A stretch of DNA of 64,000 nt, from contig NW_006920410.1 in assembly GCF_000344685.1 (NCBI RefSeq), forward strand, positions 3,149,922 to 3,213,921. Direction: 5' to 3'. Below are positions 23,345 through 35,456 of the stretch, one piece after another. Numbering within the stretch: position 1 is the first letter of the stretch; each line of letters begins with the position of its first letter. This DNA comes from Gloeophyllum trabeum ATCC 11539. Taxonomy: Eukaryota > Basidiomycota > Agaricomycetes > Gloeophyllales > Gloeophyllaceae. The notes below the pieces were generated by a model. That model was not told the origin of the DNA. It did not search any database and saw only the letters and a program-made list of their open reading frames with translations. Position numbers and translations under genes: made by a program.

Positions 23345-24066
23345 TAGACGATAAACATATCGGGACGGAGCAGTATATTTTCCCTCGCGATTCGTGATCA
23401 TCCGAGTATATATGCCATCTATTTATCTCGTCCGGCAGGGGCTTCAGGGTACTACTACGATATGTTGTTTGTGTAGATGAATGAGTTGATGATCGTTCAC
23501 GACTCAGTACTCCGTACTCAGGAATGACGAGCATGACGCATAGATGACTTGAGTTCCAAATCCTTTTCGCGACGCTGTCGGTAAGTTTAGACGATCCGGC
23601 GGACCGTCGAGGAGCCGCAGGGCGGATTTCTGAGCTTCGCTCATTCAGTGGCTTATTCACTTGACGTTCGTATCATCTGCATAACCCACGGAATGCCATC
23701 ATGGGCCGACGCCCCTGCGCACATGCCTCTCGCAGTTGGAGCCCATCAATGCAGCGTCCGTGCCACAAAGATAACACAGCCTTGGATGTCTGGCCTGCGC
23801 TTGCTAAGACTCAGAGCTGAGCATGCCTGGAACAAACGATCATAAATGCAGCGTTGCATGGCAGAGCGGCCGGCGCGGTCGGCAGCCTAGATTGAAGAGA
23901 GGCCTGATTATCGGGGAGGGGCGGGACTGGACGCTGTGCCAGAAATAGAAGGTCACCTGCCTAGATCGGCCCTCGAAGGCGTCCTCCCCCGAACGTTCAC
24001 ATCCGTCCGACTATATATCGGCGCCATGGCCCCCGCTGAAGATTCCTCCATACTCCTGCTCCCAGA
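23345..24066. promoter_or_regulatory. intergenic region and promoter of the glycerol dehydrogenase gene
   Basis: About 720 bp without a recognisable gene. Near its end lie a TATATAT stretch (24012-24018) and an ATG at 24026. That ATG opens an out-of-frame ORF of 38 codons (ending 24142) overlapping the dehydrogenase start. It is only about 10 bp past the TATA-like run, so it may precede the transcription start. Confidence 0.4.
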
Positions 24067-25303
24067 ATGCCCAACCCCGAAAAGATCACGGAGAAGGTGT
24101 TCCAGTCGCCGTCAAAGTACATACAGGGCCCTAGCGCGCTGAAGAATGCTGCGCGGTACTTATCACCCTTGGGCCAGCGGCCCCTTGTCGTAGTCGATAA
24201 CATCGTCTTCGAGATTGGTATGTTTGGACATAGTATTGAGCAAACAGAATAACTGATCAAAAATGCAGCGGGGAAGACCCTGCTGTCCGCTCTGAGCACC
24301 GCAGGCATGAACCCGACGCGGGGTGCCTTCACGGGCGAAGCCTCCCTTCAGGAAATCGGCCGCCTCGCCGACATCGCCAAGTCATCGAACCCGCCCTGCG
24401 ACTTCATTATCGCGCTCGGCGGCGGCAAGACGATCGACACCTCCAAGCAGATCGCGACGGACCTGCATCTCCCCGTCGCGGTCCTCCCGACGACCGCCTC
24501 GACGGACGCGCCCTGCTCCGCGCTCTCCGTGCTCTACACGCCCGAGGGCGAGTTCCACAAGTACAGCTTCTTCGAGAAGAACCCGAACATCGTGCTCGTC
24601 GACACGAGCATCGTCGTCAAGGCCCCCGCGCGCTTCCTCGCGGCCGGCATCGGCGACGCGCTCGCGACCAACGTCGAGGCGCGCGAGGTGCGCAACAGCC
24701 CCAACTTCGGCAAGGGCCTGCCCACCGCCGTGAGCGTCGCCATCTGCTCCAAGTGCGAGGAGATCTTGTTCCAGTACGGCCAGCAGGCCCTCGAGGCGAA
24801 CAAGGCTCAGGCACTTACCCCAGCCTTCGAGGCCGTTGTCGAAGCCAATACGCTTCTATCCGGTCTCGGATTCGAGTCAGGCGGACTGGCTGCAGCACAT
24901 GCAGTAAGTGACAACATAACAGTGACCACCCGGGGCTTGGACTAACCGCCATTCGTAGATTCATGATGGTCTGACATCCCTCCCCGAGCTCCACCACCTG
25001 ATGCATGGCGAAAAGGTCAACTTCGGCACGGTGTGCCAACTCCTTTTGTCCAACACGCCAGCCGAAACCCTCGACCGCTACCTCAAGCTCATGGTCTCCG
25101 TCGGACTCCCCGTAACCTTCGAGCAGCTAGGCTTGAAGGAGGTGAGAGATGAAGACCTCAGGAAAGTAGCTAGACTCGCATGCTCGCCGGGCGAGACGAT
25201 CTGGAATTTAGACGTGGTGATCAATGAAGACGTGGCATACGGCCTCCTCAAGGCCGCGGATGCCGTTGGGAGGGAGTACTTGGCCCGTACCAGCAAGGCA
25301 TAG
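24067..25303 (+). CDS. glycerol dehydrogenase, GldA-type (iron/zinc alcohol dehydrogenase superfamily)
   Basis: NAD-dependent oxidation of glycerol to dihydroxyacetone is the usual activity of this family. Three exons. The first (MPNPEKITEKVFQSPSKYIQ, GPSALKNAARYL, PLVVVDNIVFEI) joins to AGKTLLSALSTAGMNPTRG. Then come the nucleotide-binding FIIALGGGKTIDTSKQIA and the metal ligands typical of GldA: the Asp of TTASTDAPCSALSVLY, the first His in AHAIHDGL (spliced at 24904/24959) and the His of LHHLMHGEKVNFG. The protein ends GREYLARTSKA at 25303. Its length of about 365 residues is normal. The family is best known from bacteria, so a transferred origin is possible but not shown. The middle exon is much more GC-rich than the flanks. 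Confidence 0.9.
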
Positions 25304-25507
25304 ACAAAGTAGATGTTGTCATGGGTTGATGGGGGTAATGTCGATGCAAACAAACTGTAGTCTTAGAAAATGTACTTCAGCGAACCTCTGTATCCTTCAC
25401 TGTATCATTTACTCTAGACGTGATTTGATCAACGATACTGTAGCGGACCCGCTCTCACGTGCGAGAACCCTTGGGGGGATTTCTCCACCTCACTCACGTT
25501 AGAAGCC

Positions 25508-27800
25508 TTACTTTCCCCCACCCAAGGTCGACATCTCCATCCGCTCTTGCTTTCTCTGCTCGCCCTTGCGGCCGCCCATGACGCCAACCCCCCTCAAAGC
25601 CCAGAAATTCAGGATGAGACCTACCGATGCGGCGGCTAAGCATAGCCACCCAGCGGCATGGTAGCCCTCCAGCAGGGCTCTCGGTGACACCGGATCGATG
25701 TCATGAGCATGTGCGTAGTTGTTGGACACAGACGTCGCGACAAGCGATGTCAGAGCAAGGCCAACGGCAGTCGAAATCTGACACGGGGAGAAAACGGATT
25801 TAGGTTATCCCTGAATCCAATCCAAATGTGAACAGGGAACACTTACCCTGGTGGCAGTAGAGAATAGTCCTCCGGCCAGTGCTTGTGACCTTTCGTCCAT
25901 AGCGGATGTTGTGAAAATGTTTCCGACAATGAACGCCGTATCGGCGATGGCTGTTGCATGAAGGTTAGCTGACCTAAACTAGGGCGTGGACGAGGGAGAC
26001 GCACGTAAGAGGGTCAGCACCAGGAAGGCGTTTTTCCAGTACGAGCCGTGGGGATCTATGACTCCGAGGAGAGCACAAGCAGCCTGTGGAGGGTGTAAGG
26101 TGGGTTCTGGGCAGGTGGAGGAAAAATAAGAAGGGGACATACGACCAGACTACCAGCACCAAAAGCATTCAGTTTCTCTCCCGAAACATACTCCACTACC
26201 AAGCCGGAGAGCGCATTTACGATCATGCCGGAAATCGCTTCTGGTATAAATGCGATGCTAGTGTGCAATGGGGTCAATTTCTGTACGTCCTGGAAGCTGG
26301 GTGGTATATCAGTAGCTAGGTAGAGGAATGGGAGCATTCGAACGTACTACAGGGTGACAAAATATTGTACCGTGTTGAACCCCCACCACATTAGGAAGAT
26401 CATAGCAAACACGCCCCCGAAACGACCATTCCCCTGTTTGAAAATACTGAAGGGAAGGAGCACGGCTCTGCCCTGTGATTCCCTACGTCGTTCCCACATT
26501 GCGAAAAGGACGAGGAATATGAGGGAAAGTGAAAACAACGTCGGGATATAGGCTGTCCTCCATCTGTGCGAATGTCACTTCAGAATCACTGAACACATCG
26601 AGCCCCTCAGCCATTGCTCACCCGACTGACTGAGACTGACTGTTAAGACGGGCTTAGTAAAGGAATCGAACATAGCATAGATTCCAATGAATGCACTTAC
26701 GACAGAGAGAAAATGAGGAGCACCAAGCCCAGCGAGCTAAGAACAGCTCCCATCCAGTCCATTTCTCTGTCGTATTTTACTCGGTCCTTGGGCACCGATA
26801 TCCATGCCGCACCCAAAAATATTGCGCCTAGAGCGGCCTGTAAGATAAATATGTACCTCCAACCCCGGTGGAGATTACACAGGAAACCAGCTGTTCGATA
26901 GATCCCTCAATATCGAGACTTTAAGGAGCAGAAGACCCATCACTTCCGCTACTGAAATCACTCACATGCTAAGATGCCTAGGATAAAACCGACGCTCTGA
27001 CCGCCAGCGAGCACGGCCATTGCCCGAGTTTTCAGAGCACCAGTGAGATTACCGCCAATGATACCGATCCCTATTCGCGTGGTGTGAGTATCTTCGGTCG
27101 CGTACCGGGCGTTCTTCCACACTGACCAGCCGATGTCATCATAGATGCCCCGACACCCAGAAGACCCACGACGGTAATCAGGGAGACAGGCTCTGATGAT
27201 CGTACAGCGTAGGATAAGTAACATGCTTTACACCATCCAGTTATGTTGAACATTACCAGGGCAGAATATGGGAGGTATGGAAAGCAGAGTAAACCAGGAA
27301 GCTCCAACCATAAAAAGCGTCCGTCTTCCGTACTTGTCAGCCATCCGGCCTGTGAGTAGCAGCAGACATCCGTAACTCAAGCTGGAGAAACCGAAATCAG
27401 AGTCGTTCATGCATGAAATTCTCGTCAATTAGACAGACTTGTACGCCTGTATAGGCCAGGAAAGGGTGGCCTGCGAGAAGCTTAAGTCTGATCCGATGGA
27501 TGGTACTGCAACTGTCATGGCACCGCCGAAATAAACCTGCGTCGTATCCAGCCCAGTCAGAATATGCGCGAATATATCATTGGGAGTAAGACTCACATTC
27601 AACAATGTTGAACCACTAATGGCAAGGATCATGCACCATGCTCTCCAGCCTGTCATGAACACACTGTCCGACTTATTGTTTTCGGAGTCGATAGGAAGGA
27701 TGCATTCCCTGTCTCCTCCATGATCAGAAAACTGTCCAGTTGCCACGACAGCTCTCTCATGAGGCTCCAGTAAGCCTGACGATCCAGCAATGCTCATCAT
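25508..27800 (-). CDS. major facilitator superfamily transporter, DHA2-like (drug:H+ antiporter type)
   Basis: Plasma- or vacuolar-membrane exporter with probably 14 helices; the substrate cannot be read from sequence. From the ATG pair at 27800/27797 (MMSIAGSSGLLEPHERAVV) a soluble N-terminus leads to GWRAWCMILAISGSTLLN. Then come DLSFSQATLSWPIQAY, the MFS motif A GRMADKYGRRTLFMVGASW, GFILGILA, MFSLSLIFLVLFAMWERR, FGGVFAMIFLMWWGFNTVQ, SIAFIPEAISGMIVNALSG and KNAFLVLTLL. The final exon ends YHAAGWLCLAAASVGLILNF plus a basic tail (stop at 25508). An upstream in-frame ATG at 27869 is an alternative start. About nine introns; all segments are open in compatible frames, so it appears functional. 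Confidence 0.83.
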
Positions 27801-30800
27801 AGTTGGAGACGCTGCCACACGGTCAGAGAGAAAAGGTCTCGCAAGGATGCCCCTGACCGGGCGCACCATATACACATTATGTTAACACCCTTGTATCACC
27901 TCGCGGGTCCTCGACTCGTGCTCGCCAAATGGACATACTCGTCAGCGAATCCGATATCGGCCGACTGTCCTCTGCACACACACACGAGTCTCGGATCTCA
28001 CCGCCAAGGTGATCTAGTCGTTTCAGTCTCCAGGTGGAAGAAACAGCCTAGAAATACGAATACGACGTATAGTTATCTAGAGGACAGATGAAACATATAT
28101 CCCATACAGAAGAGGAACCCTATCCTGGGTAAGTATTGGCCAGTGGGTGCAAAGTGGGTGTGGGTTAAAATAAACAGTCGACTGCGGGAAATGCCGGGTC
28201 CACTGGCAGGCGACACGTTTGGCAATGGTCCTTCCCCATCGAGTAATCCAGCTCGAAATTCTCAAATCAGTCTGACTCTGGGCTACGAGAACGGGCAAGG
28301 GTGCTAGCGAGCGTCAGACATACTGTATAATCACGCGTCTCAACCCGTCCGATACTTCTTATTTCGCCTTTGGGCTTCCGCGGAGCTTGCAATTCACAGC
28401 TTGTCCTGAAGGGCAGGGATGACACTGGTGACATAGAAGACTTGAATGTGTATGATAAGTCATGCAATCGTCATGGGTAAATGATACCAGCAGTGGGAGA
28501 GCACAGAGAAACCAATGATCCGTGTAGCTTTGGGTTACCTAGTACCGGATGCCCTCTACGTCAGGTTCAGCCGCGTGTTGCTGTGAGAAGTGCAGGCTGG
28601 CGTCTTTCCAGCAGCGTCACAGATAATACAGATGCCAGGGTGGTTTCGAAGCGCGTCTACGCTGACATTCCGTGGGCATGGGAGGGGGACTCTTGCCTAT
28701 AGCTTCAAATAACTCAAAGTTATGTACATCTGGCAAGTGGTACTATGGCAAAGTCCAAACACGGGGAGTAGTTACTTGAAGATGAGCTGTTTACGTACGT
28801 CAGGCAGGCGGCGTCTCAACAGACCCCAAAGTTCGCGATAGCAGGCAGAGCAAGCAGGTAGCATGCTGTACTCTGGAATATTCCAGTCGGTAAGACAGGT
28901 AGGAGGTGAACCTGACAGAGAATTACACGCACAGGGCATATTGCAAGAAGAAGAGTCAGCTGCCATATGTTGGATCGCCGAGTTATGCACGAAAGAGGTA
29001 AGTAGTGGCATGTGAGCCCCTGCGGAGAGCGATCAAGGCATATCAGAGTGCGAACTCGGAGGCCAGGTAAGTTAAGGAAGCACCTGACATCGGGAACCAC
29101 TGTGGCTTCTTCAGTCCTCGGGCGCTGTTGTCAAACCCCGGGATTTACGAACGTAAGGCCGTCCCGTTGGGGCTGCGAGGCAATTGATTTGGAGATCACA
29201 TTCATATAGAGCCATTGGTTCCTAGCTCTTAATCACGAGTGATATTGCAGCCTTGAGCCACCGTTCGCGAGGATCCGTGTCGTAAAGCGTAATATGCACC
29301 CTAATACAGAGGTCATCGCCCCAGTTGCCAGACGGATCCTGCAAGCTTCGAAAACAATTCGAGGGAGCCCAAGACGTACAGTAAGATCCGACAGCAGGGA
29401 GTACCCTCGAACTGCCCGTGTCAGATCGGCGTTAATGCGATACGATACGTTGCTCCGACGACGGATGCGGCTCCCCTTGCGTTGTCGTGAACCAGAGCAG
29501 AAGGCATTCCCAGCCAGCGCAGAGACTACACACGAAACCTTTCGTAGTCGAGAGCGACAGCTATACATATACGACCCAGACTCTCCACCGAGGTCCTTGT
29601 CCGAGATCTACGCGCGATCAGTCAGAAACCACTGGCAGGGGGAGATGGGCCAAATCAAGGGCCGCCAGGTCAAAAAGAGCGCCTCACTTATATAGCTAGT
29701 ATTGTCCCGCAAGTTGGCCAGATCCCGCAGAAGAGCGGCAGGAAGTCGAGTTTCTCCGGCGACTAAGGAGAAGATAGACAGGCCAAGCCACGAGTGCAGC
29801 TTGCCAACGGCTGCGTGCTTGATATAGACGAGTTTAGCTTAGATCTGCATGGTCGGTCGCAGTAGAGCTAGGTACCGAAGCCGTATAAGCCACATGCACT
29901 ACTGTGACGGAGCCCAAGCGTAGGCGCACCAGTGAGTTCCTGCAACATGTATCTTCTGCGTCAGTAGGTAATTTGAGCCAATTGGATCGGTGGAATAGAC
30001 AGTTGCTCCACCACGTGTGTAGCTACCGTTATCCCGTAAACGGACCCGGCTTGTCTGAGGGATATCTCAAGTTAGCCTACGGGTGCTGATATGTTTCGCC
30101 CGGATCTGGCGATCAGTAAGTGGGTGGACATACGAATCTATAGGAAGTTAGTTAACCATGCTCCTATTGGAGGAGATAAGAATGTTAGTTCAATCACGAG
30201 CAACGGCGGGTTTCAAGACGCCAAAGGTACGGGTTTCATCGACGGTCCATAGTGTCAGGTGGAGCAGGAGTAATCGAGAGTTGAGGAATAGACACGTAAA
30301 CGCTTGTCGCTGGAGTGTAGCGTTCAATACAGCTCCCACTTTCCAGTGCGCCCACGTGCACGTGCTTGTCCAATGAAGGGCCGTAGGCGTCTTGGGAGAC
30401 TTCATTAAGCAGGCCCTCACCCCATTTGGGGGGATCTGCTGGTGACGAGGGTGAAGTGTAGAAGTATATCAAACTGAACAGGACAGGAGTTTTCGGCTTT
30501 CATGTAGACCGACATGAAAGAGGCGAAGCAGCCGCCCAATACGAGGAGCAAGCGCTCTTTCAAAGCGCTTCTCAGAGCATCCGATGACCAGGGGTTAAAC
30601 CTCAGCGAAGCTCGGGGATCGCATATCTGCGCGGAACGAGCGAGGAGAGATCGGCTACTATTGGGCTACTATGAAGATGTTTCCATGCGAGAAGCAACGA
30701 GGCAACCTAAGCAGGATAAGACCCGGTGGGCACGGCGGCTTCCAGCGACTTCCTTTGCTTCTTGTCAATGCAAGCTCGATGGTTGGGGTAGGAGCATCAA

Positions 30801-31331
30801 ACGTGTATTCGGGAAGCTGTCGGAGCGAAGACAAGTAGGACAAGCACCGCCCACGCGATTTTGTAGAGCGGCGGGCTCGGAACTCACGAAATCTCCAATG
30901 GGGCGATAATAGAGGGTGTGGAGCAGAGATCAGTAGGGGCACGAGTTAAGCTCCCGACTAATCGCCTTTTGTCACTGTACATTTTGTCGCCGAGCGTGCA
31001 GGGCCGTGTATAGGGCAGCACAAAAACAGTACCGGATCCGATAGGTCAAATGATATGCAGATGCCGGACAAAGACGCCGAAGCAGATAAACCTCACAAAC
31101 AGCTTCATATGGCAAGCCACAAATGCCGGCAAACAGCAATCTGCCACAATCGGACATACCCGATCCGGTCTCAGGAGGTCCACCTGGGATTTGTTGTCGC
31201 TTAGCATGTCCAATCTCCTTTCACCGTAGCTACGGCTCTCGCAGTATATTTACCTGGCCCTCGTCCTGTTTCTCTCCCCAACATGCTAATACCGTGCTAA
31301 CCAACACCACCACCCGAGCTCGCCAGCGAAC
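27801..31331. other. about 3.5 kb with no recognisable gene
   Basis: This is the longest stretch without an identifiable gene. Open frames are short (the longest are about 130 codons at 29294-29695 and 30514-30909, plus strand), have irregular codon use and resemble no family I know. I saw no long terminal repeats, tRNA or microsatellite. A short perfect inverted repeat (CTTTCATGT / ACATGAAAG, spacer 6) lies near 30497-30520. A TATA-like TATATTTA at 31244-31251 probably belongs to the following gene. Confidence 0.45.
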
Positions 31332-32066
31332 ATGCAGTCTCCGCGCCCCATCCTCAAGCGCAACGCAGTCACATACCCTCTCGATACCTCGGCTGCGACT
31401 CTAGCTTCGGGGACAAAACATCCTTCGCCTCGCTCTGCTTTAACCAGCACGCTTTCCGTACACTTCCCCCCCTCTCATGGTCTCACGAAGACCTTCGACA
31501 CGCACTCTGCTGCAGCGTACGACCGCTCTCCCATTGTCGTCTCCCGCAATGCTTGTGCTTTGCCGGAGAGGGGATGTCCAGGCCGAACGTACGGGCTTAA
31601 CGATGATGAAGAGATGGACGCTAGGGGGAGGACGAGGCATGCGAAGGATGATAGGAGGGCCAGGCGTTCACGTCCTCTCGCTGCGGAAGGCTACACATCG
31701 TCATCGCCGCCAGGCGTCCTTCCACCACTAATACCCGACCAATCCGAGTCCGATGACTCAGACTCTTCCTCCAGCTCTGGTCATGCACCTTTCAGAGTCT
31801 CGCCAGCAGCGTCATCCATACCCATGTCTATACCCACGAAGTCTCCCACATACGGCTTCTACTCTAGCCCTCCCGGTCTATCTTTCCTTCCTCACCCTCA
31901 CCACGAGCAGCGGGAGTGCGAGCGGCCTCGTGGCCGCAGTCGCACCCGTCCCCACGGCGATGTATCAGCTAAGGAACAGAACCACTCTCGTCGGCAGCCC
32001 ACCTACAAATCGTTCTCGCACGATAATGTCCTCGTAGGTGATGAAGGTTGCTTGGGAGGGTTCTGA
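31332..32066 (+). CDS. Ser/Pro-rich hypothetical protein
   Basis: Single-exon reading frame of 244 codons, MQSPRPILKRNAVTYPL to DNVLVGDEGCLGGF. I do not recognise a domain. It is low-complexity and probably disordered: an N-terminal block with TLSVHFPPSHGLTKTF, a segment YDRSPIVVSRNACALPERGC, a basic stretch (RGRTRHAKDDRRARRSRPL), an acidic/Ser run (QSESDDSDSSSSSGHAPF) and a Pro/Ser-rich region. The ordered N-terminal motifs, a good ATG and a TATA-like element 80 bp upstream make it likely to be real. No signal peptide or membrane helix is visible. Function is unknown. Confidence 0.7.
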   Translation: MQSPRPILKRNAVTYPLDTSAATLASGTKHPSPRSALTSTLSVHFPPSHGLTKTFDTHSAAAYDRSPIVVSRNACALPERGCPGRTYGLNDDEEMDARGRTRHAKDDRRARRSRPLAAEGYTSSSPPGVLPPLIPDQSESDDSDSSSSSGHAPFRVSPAASSIPMSIPTKSPTYGFYSSPPGLSFLPHPHHEQRECERPRGRSRTRPHGDVSAKEQNHSRRQPTYKSFSHDNVLVGDEGCLGGF

Positions 32067-32761
32067 TATCGGATATCGGACTGTTGGATTGTATCGGGAG
32101 TTGAAAGCGGAAAAGTATAGCCGTTGGACATACCCGAATAACAACCTTAATTATGTGTAACATTAATTTATTGACCGGCACTCACCATAGCACAACTTGT
32201 ACTTCTACCACTATCAGTCATAGCCCGTGCTCGGTCAATGTACTTTGCATAGTCTATACCCCTATTAGTTGATGACGGAATCAAATGTACTACTGCGAAC
32301 TTGTAACTTGCCATGTTCTGTGACCGAATGCCTTGAGCACCGTTCCCCAGTCCAGACTGCGGTGGAATCAATCATGCCATGCTCAATCAGGAAAAGCGCT
32401 TGCCAAAGATGGAAGGACCGCTGAGAGCGGGAGAAACCGGAGAAGTACTTCGGACCTCATCACGATGAGTCACTGCGACAGTGTCTGTCAGCTTGGGTAA
32501 GTAGCTCGACCGTTGTCACAACGAACTTGAAAGAAGGTCTGTAAAAATAAGGAAGAACAATGACGCCATAGTGGCCAGAGGCCAGGAGCAGTACTGGTCC
32601 GAACGTCATTGAACTCTTCATGGCGTCGGCGATGGGGCGCATTGGCTGATATAGAATTGATCCTGCCTCGGCGCTCCGACTCTGAGCGAGCATACTTATG
32701 TATTCGTGTGGCGTCGTTGTAGGGACCCGAGTCTTGCCGCGAACCTTTCGAGTTCTTCGAG
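32067..32761. other. intergenic region
   Basis: About 700 bp between the Ser/Pro-rich protein and the NADH dehydrogenase on the same strand. Open frames here are short and on the opposite strand. No gene or repeat is recognised. Confidence 0.5.
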
Positions 32762-35170
32762 ATGTTACGCCTATCAGCCTCTACTCGAGGCGGCGCCGTT
32801 AACTGCACCCGGCTTCGCAGAGCGTGTCTGAAGGCAGGGAAGCTAAGCGTAACTCCTGGAACCCGTAACTTCAGTCTTTTGCCCGGTAACAACGGCGAGC
32901 CGAAGCAGAAGCTTGTTATCCTTGGTTCCGGCTGGGGAGGATACGAGGTACTGAGGGGAGTTGATAGAAAACGATGGGGTGAGCTCGCAATAATCTCTTT
33001 CGAGTGCACACATAACTCGGTATTCACTCGAGCCAAACGTGGCTGCAGATGTCACTATCATTAGCCCAAGCACTTACTTCAACTTTACTCCCCTCCTTGC
33101 AAGTTGTGCTGTCGGAACCCTCGAATACCGATGCGCGATCGAGTCGGTATGTTTACATTACCTCGATTGGGTGAAAACTTTACTAATGTGCAACTCGTTT
33201 GGTTAGGTTCGGAGATTCACGCCTGAAGCGGTGCGGCTAGCGGGAACTCGTGAACTCGGAATTCAAAGAGTACTGATAGATTCTCTTCTAGAAAGCGTAT
33301 CAAGCGTGGTGCGATCATATAGGTTCGTAGCTGCCACTGCCTCGATGAATTCACGCAGAACTGACTCCACGAGAAGACTTTCAGAATAAGACTTTGACAT
33401 GTGTCCGTCGCTCTTTTATGGTTTCATTTGGCTTCTTCCTCAACGTGTGGCGTACCTGTAACAGATGCCAGCGACCCCACCTTTGTCGTTCGAGAAGGCG
33501 CCAGCGCCACCACTCGACGCAACAACAACTGCATTTCCGGGCACTGGCACGACGTTTGAGGTAAAATATGACAAGCTGGTAATTGCTGTCGGCGCCTATT
33601 CACAAAGTAGGCGCATTTATCGATGTGCCTTCGCTCATGACACGAGCATTAACGATTATGAACTTGCAGCGTTCGGTATACCGGGCGTGAAAGAACATGC
33701 GTACTTCCTGAAAGACGTCAAGGATGCAAGGGCAATCCGCACCAGATTACTAGAATGTAATTAGACCCTGAATTTTCACATAAATCGACGCAGCTGACAG
33801 GCCTAGGTCTGGAGCAGGCATCGCAGCCGTTCCTCACGGATGAACAACGGAGAAAACTACTTCACTTTTGTGTCGTCGGTACGTCCTTTGATGCCATTGT
33901 TAAATCCAATGTATAATATTTTCGAAAATATGCAGGTGGTGGCCCTACGGGCGTTGAGTTTTCGGCGGAACTGCATGATCTCCTGACCACGGACATCCGA
34001 AAGCATTACCCGGATCTCGAACCTCTATGCAGCATCACTTTGTACGACGTAGCTCCAGGTATCTTAGGAATGTTCGATAGGAATCTGATGCAGTATGCCG
34101 AAAACACGTTTAAAAGGGAAGGCATCGAGATGAGGACCAGCCATCACGTAGAAAAGGTTGAGAAGGCAAGTGATATCGCGGCCCGTAGCTTGTCCTCGGC
34201 TGACTGTCAATCGCAGAATAAATTGTTCGTTAAGGAGCAAGGGGAAGGTATGCAAGATGTCTTGCCAAGCCGTTTACTTTCTGACTCGTAGGAAGTGCCG
34301 TTCGGGTTGCTCGTATGGAGTACTGGACTAGCTCCAAATCCTCTGCTGCTCTCCATAGACTCGGTACAGAAGCACGACAGAAGTGGAAGGTATTGTGTAT
34401 GCACCTTTGGGATGGCTATATGCATGTTGAGCTGTTATGGTCAGTTTACTAACAGATAATAACTGTAACGTCCTGCTCAAGAAGGACGGGGGCAAGGGGA
34501 CGGAGGATGCTACCGACCCGGATGTGTACGCCATTGGTGACGCAGCTATAATCAAGGGCTATAGTCTCCCGGCCACAGCCCAAGGTGATTACCTTATTCC
34601 TGCGTCGTGAGTCAGGATTGTGGACTCATTATTCCCAGTGGCGAACCAAAAGGCAAAGTATATTGCCAAGAAGTTGAATAGATTAGTCCGAAATAAGGAT
34701 GGAACGGAACCGTTCGAATTCAATAATATGGGAAGCCTCGCATATATAGGCAACTGGTGCGCATATCGTGTCACGCCGGAACGCGTTTCACTGACGATGT
34801 TGATATTTCAGGAAAGCACTATATGACAGATCGAAGGCTCAGACTGGACCGAAGACGGTGAAGACGGGCACCTTGGCTTGGCTCCTTTGGCGTTCCGCAT
34901 ATTTCACTAAGACCCTCAGTGTCCGCAATAAGTGAGTCTGATTCGTTTGACCTCCCAGATCTTCCATGGCTGATACAATCATGATTTGTAGAGTACTAGT
35001 GCCGACGTATTGGTGGGTACATCCATTTCTGGGTACTCATAGCAGTATTGATGAGCCCTTGTCAATAGGTTCCTTAATTGTGAGTTCTTGTCAAGTTTCA
35101 GTGCTCATCGACAAGTCCTCTGAGCCCTAATTTTGCAGGGCTCTTGGGACGGGACTTGTCCAGGTTTTAG
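32762..35170 (+). CDS. type II (alternative, rotenone-insensitive) NADH dehydrogenase, mitochondrial
   Basis: FAD enzyme of the inner mitochondrial membrane that passes electrons from NADH to ubiquinone without pumping protons. An Arg-rich, acid-free N-terminus (MLRLSASTRGGAVNCTRLRR) looks like a mitochondrial presequence. Then come the first Rossmann motif (KLVILGSGWGGYEVLRGVD), TIISPSTYFNFTPLLASCAV, the conserved VKYDKLVIAVGAYSQTFGIP, the second dinucleotide motif (CVVGGGPTGVEFSAELHDLL), LLVWSTGLAPNPLL, DPDVYAIGDAAI and FNNMGSLAYIGNWKALYD. It ends WLLGRDLSRF, the usual membrane-binding tail (stop 35168-35170). More than ten introns can be placed in phase. No EF-hand insertion is seen. Whether it faces the matrix or the intermembrane space cannot be decided. 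Confidence 0.92.
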
Positions 35171-35456
35171 AGAATCAACGGCATACGCTATATTCACAAT
35201 CTAGGTATTCATAGTCGCCGTGGTAATGTGGGTATTCAAACTTCAGAGTGACCAGGGTGCCATATAACCAGAGACCACCTTGCTCTTGCGCAGACTGAGA
35301 GCTTTTACAAGGCTCTCGGACGATTGTTAGTACACATGCGCACGTTCCTTACACAATATCGCATGCATACTTGTGGAGCATTAAGAAGGAAGAGATGATG
35401 GTCCATAGCCAACGCCTAAGAAGGCGCTGTAGGCCGCGGAGACCGGACAACCATGC

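Noticed and set aside
30497..30520. Short inverted repeat CTTTCATGT / ACATGAAAG
   Set aside because: A nine-base arm is expected by chance in 64 kb, and no T-run or neighbouring gene gives it a role.
29294..30909. Open frames of about 130 codons in the gene-poor interval
   Set aside because: Arg/Ser-rich random-like composition, no splice partners and no family resemblance, so not called as genes.
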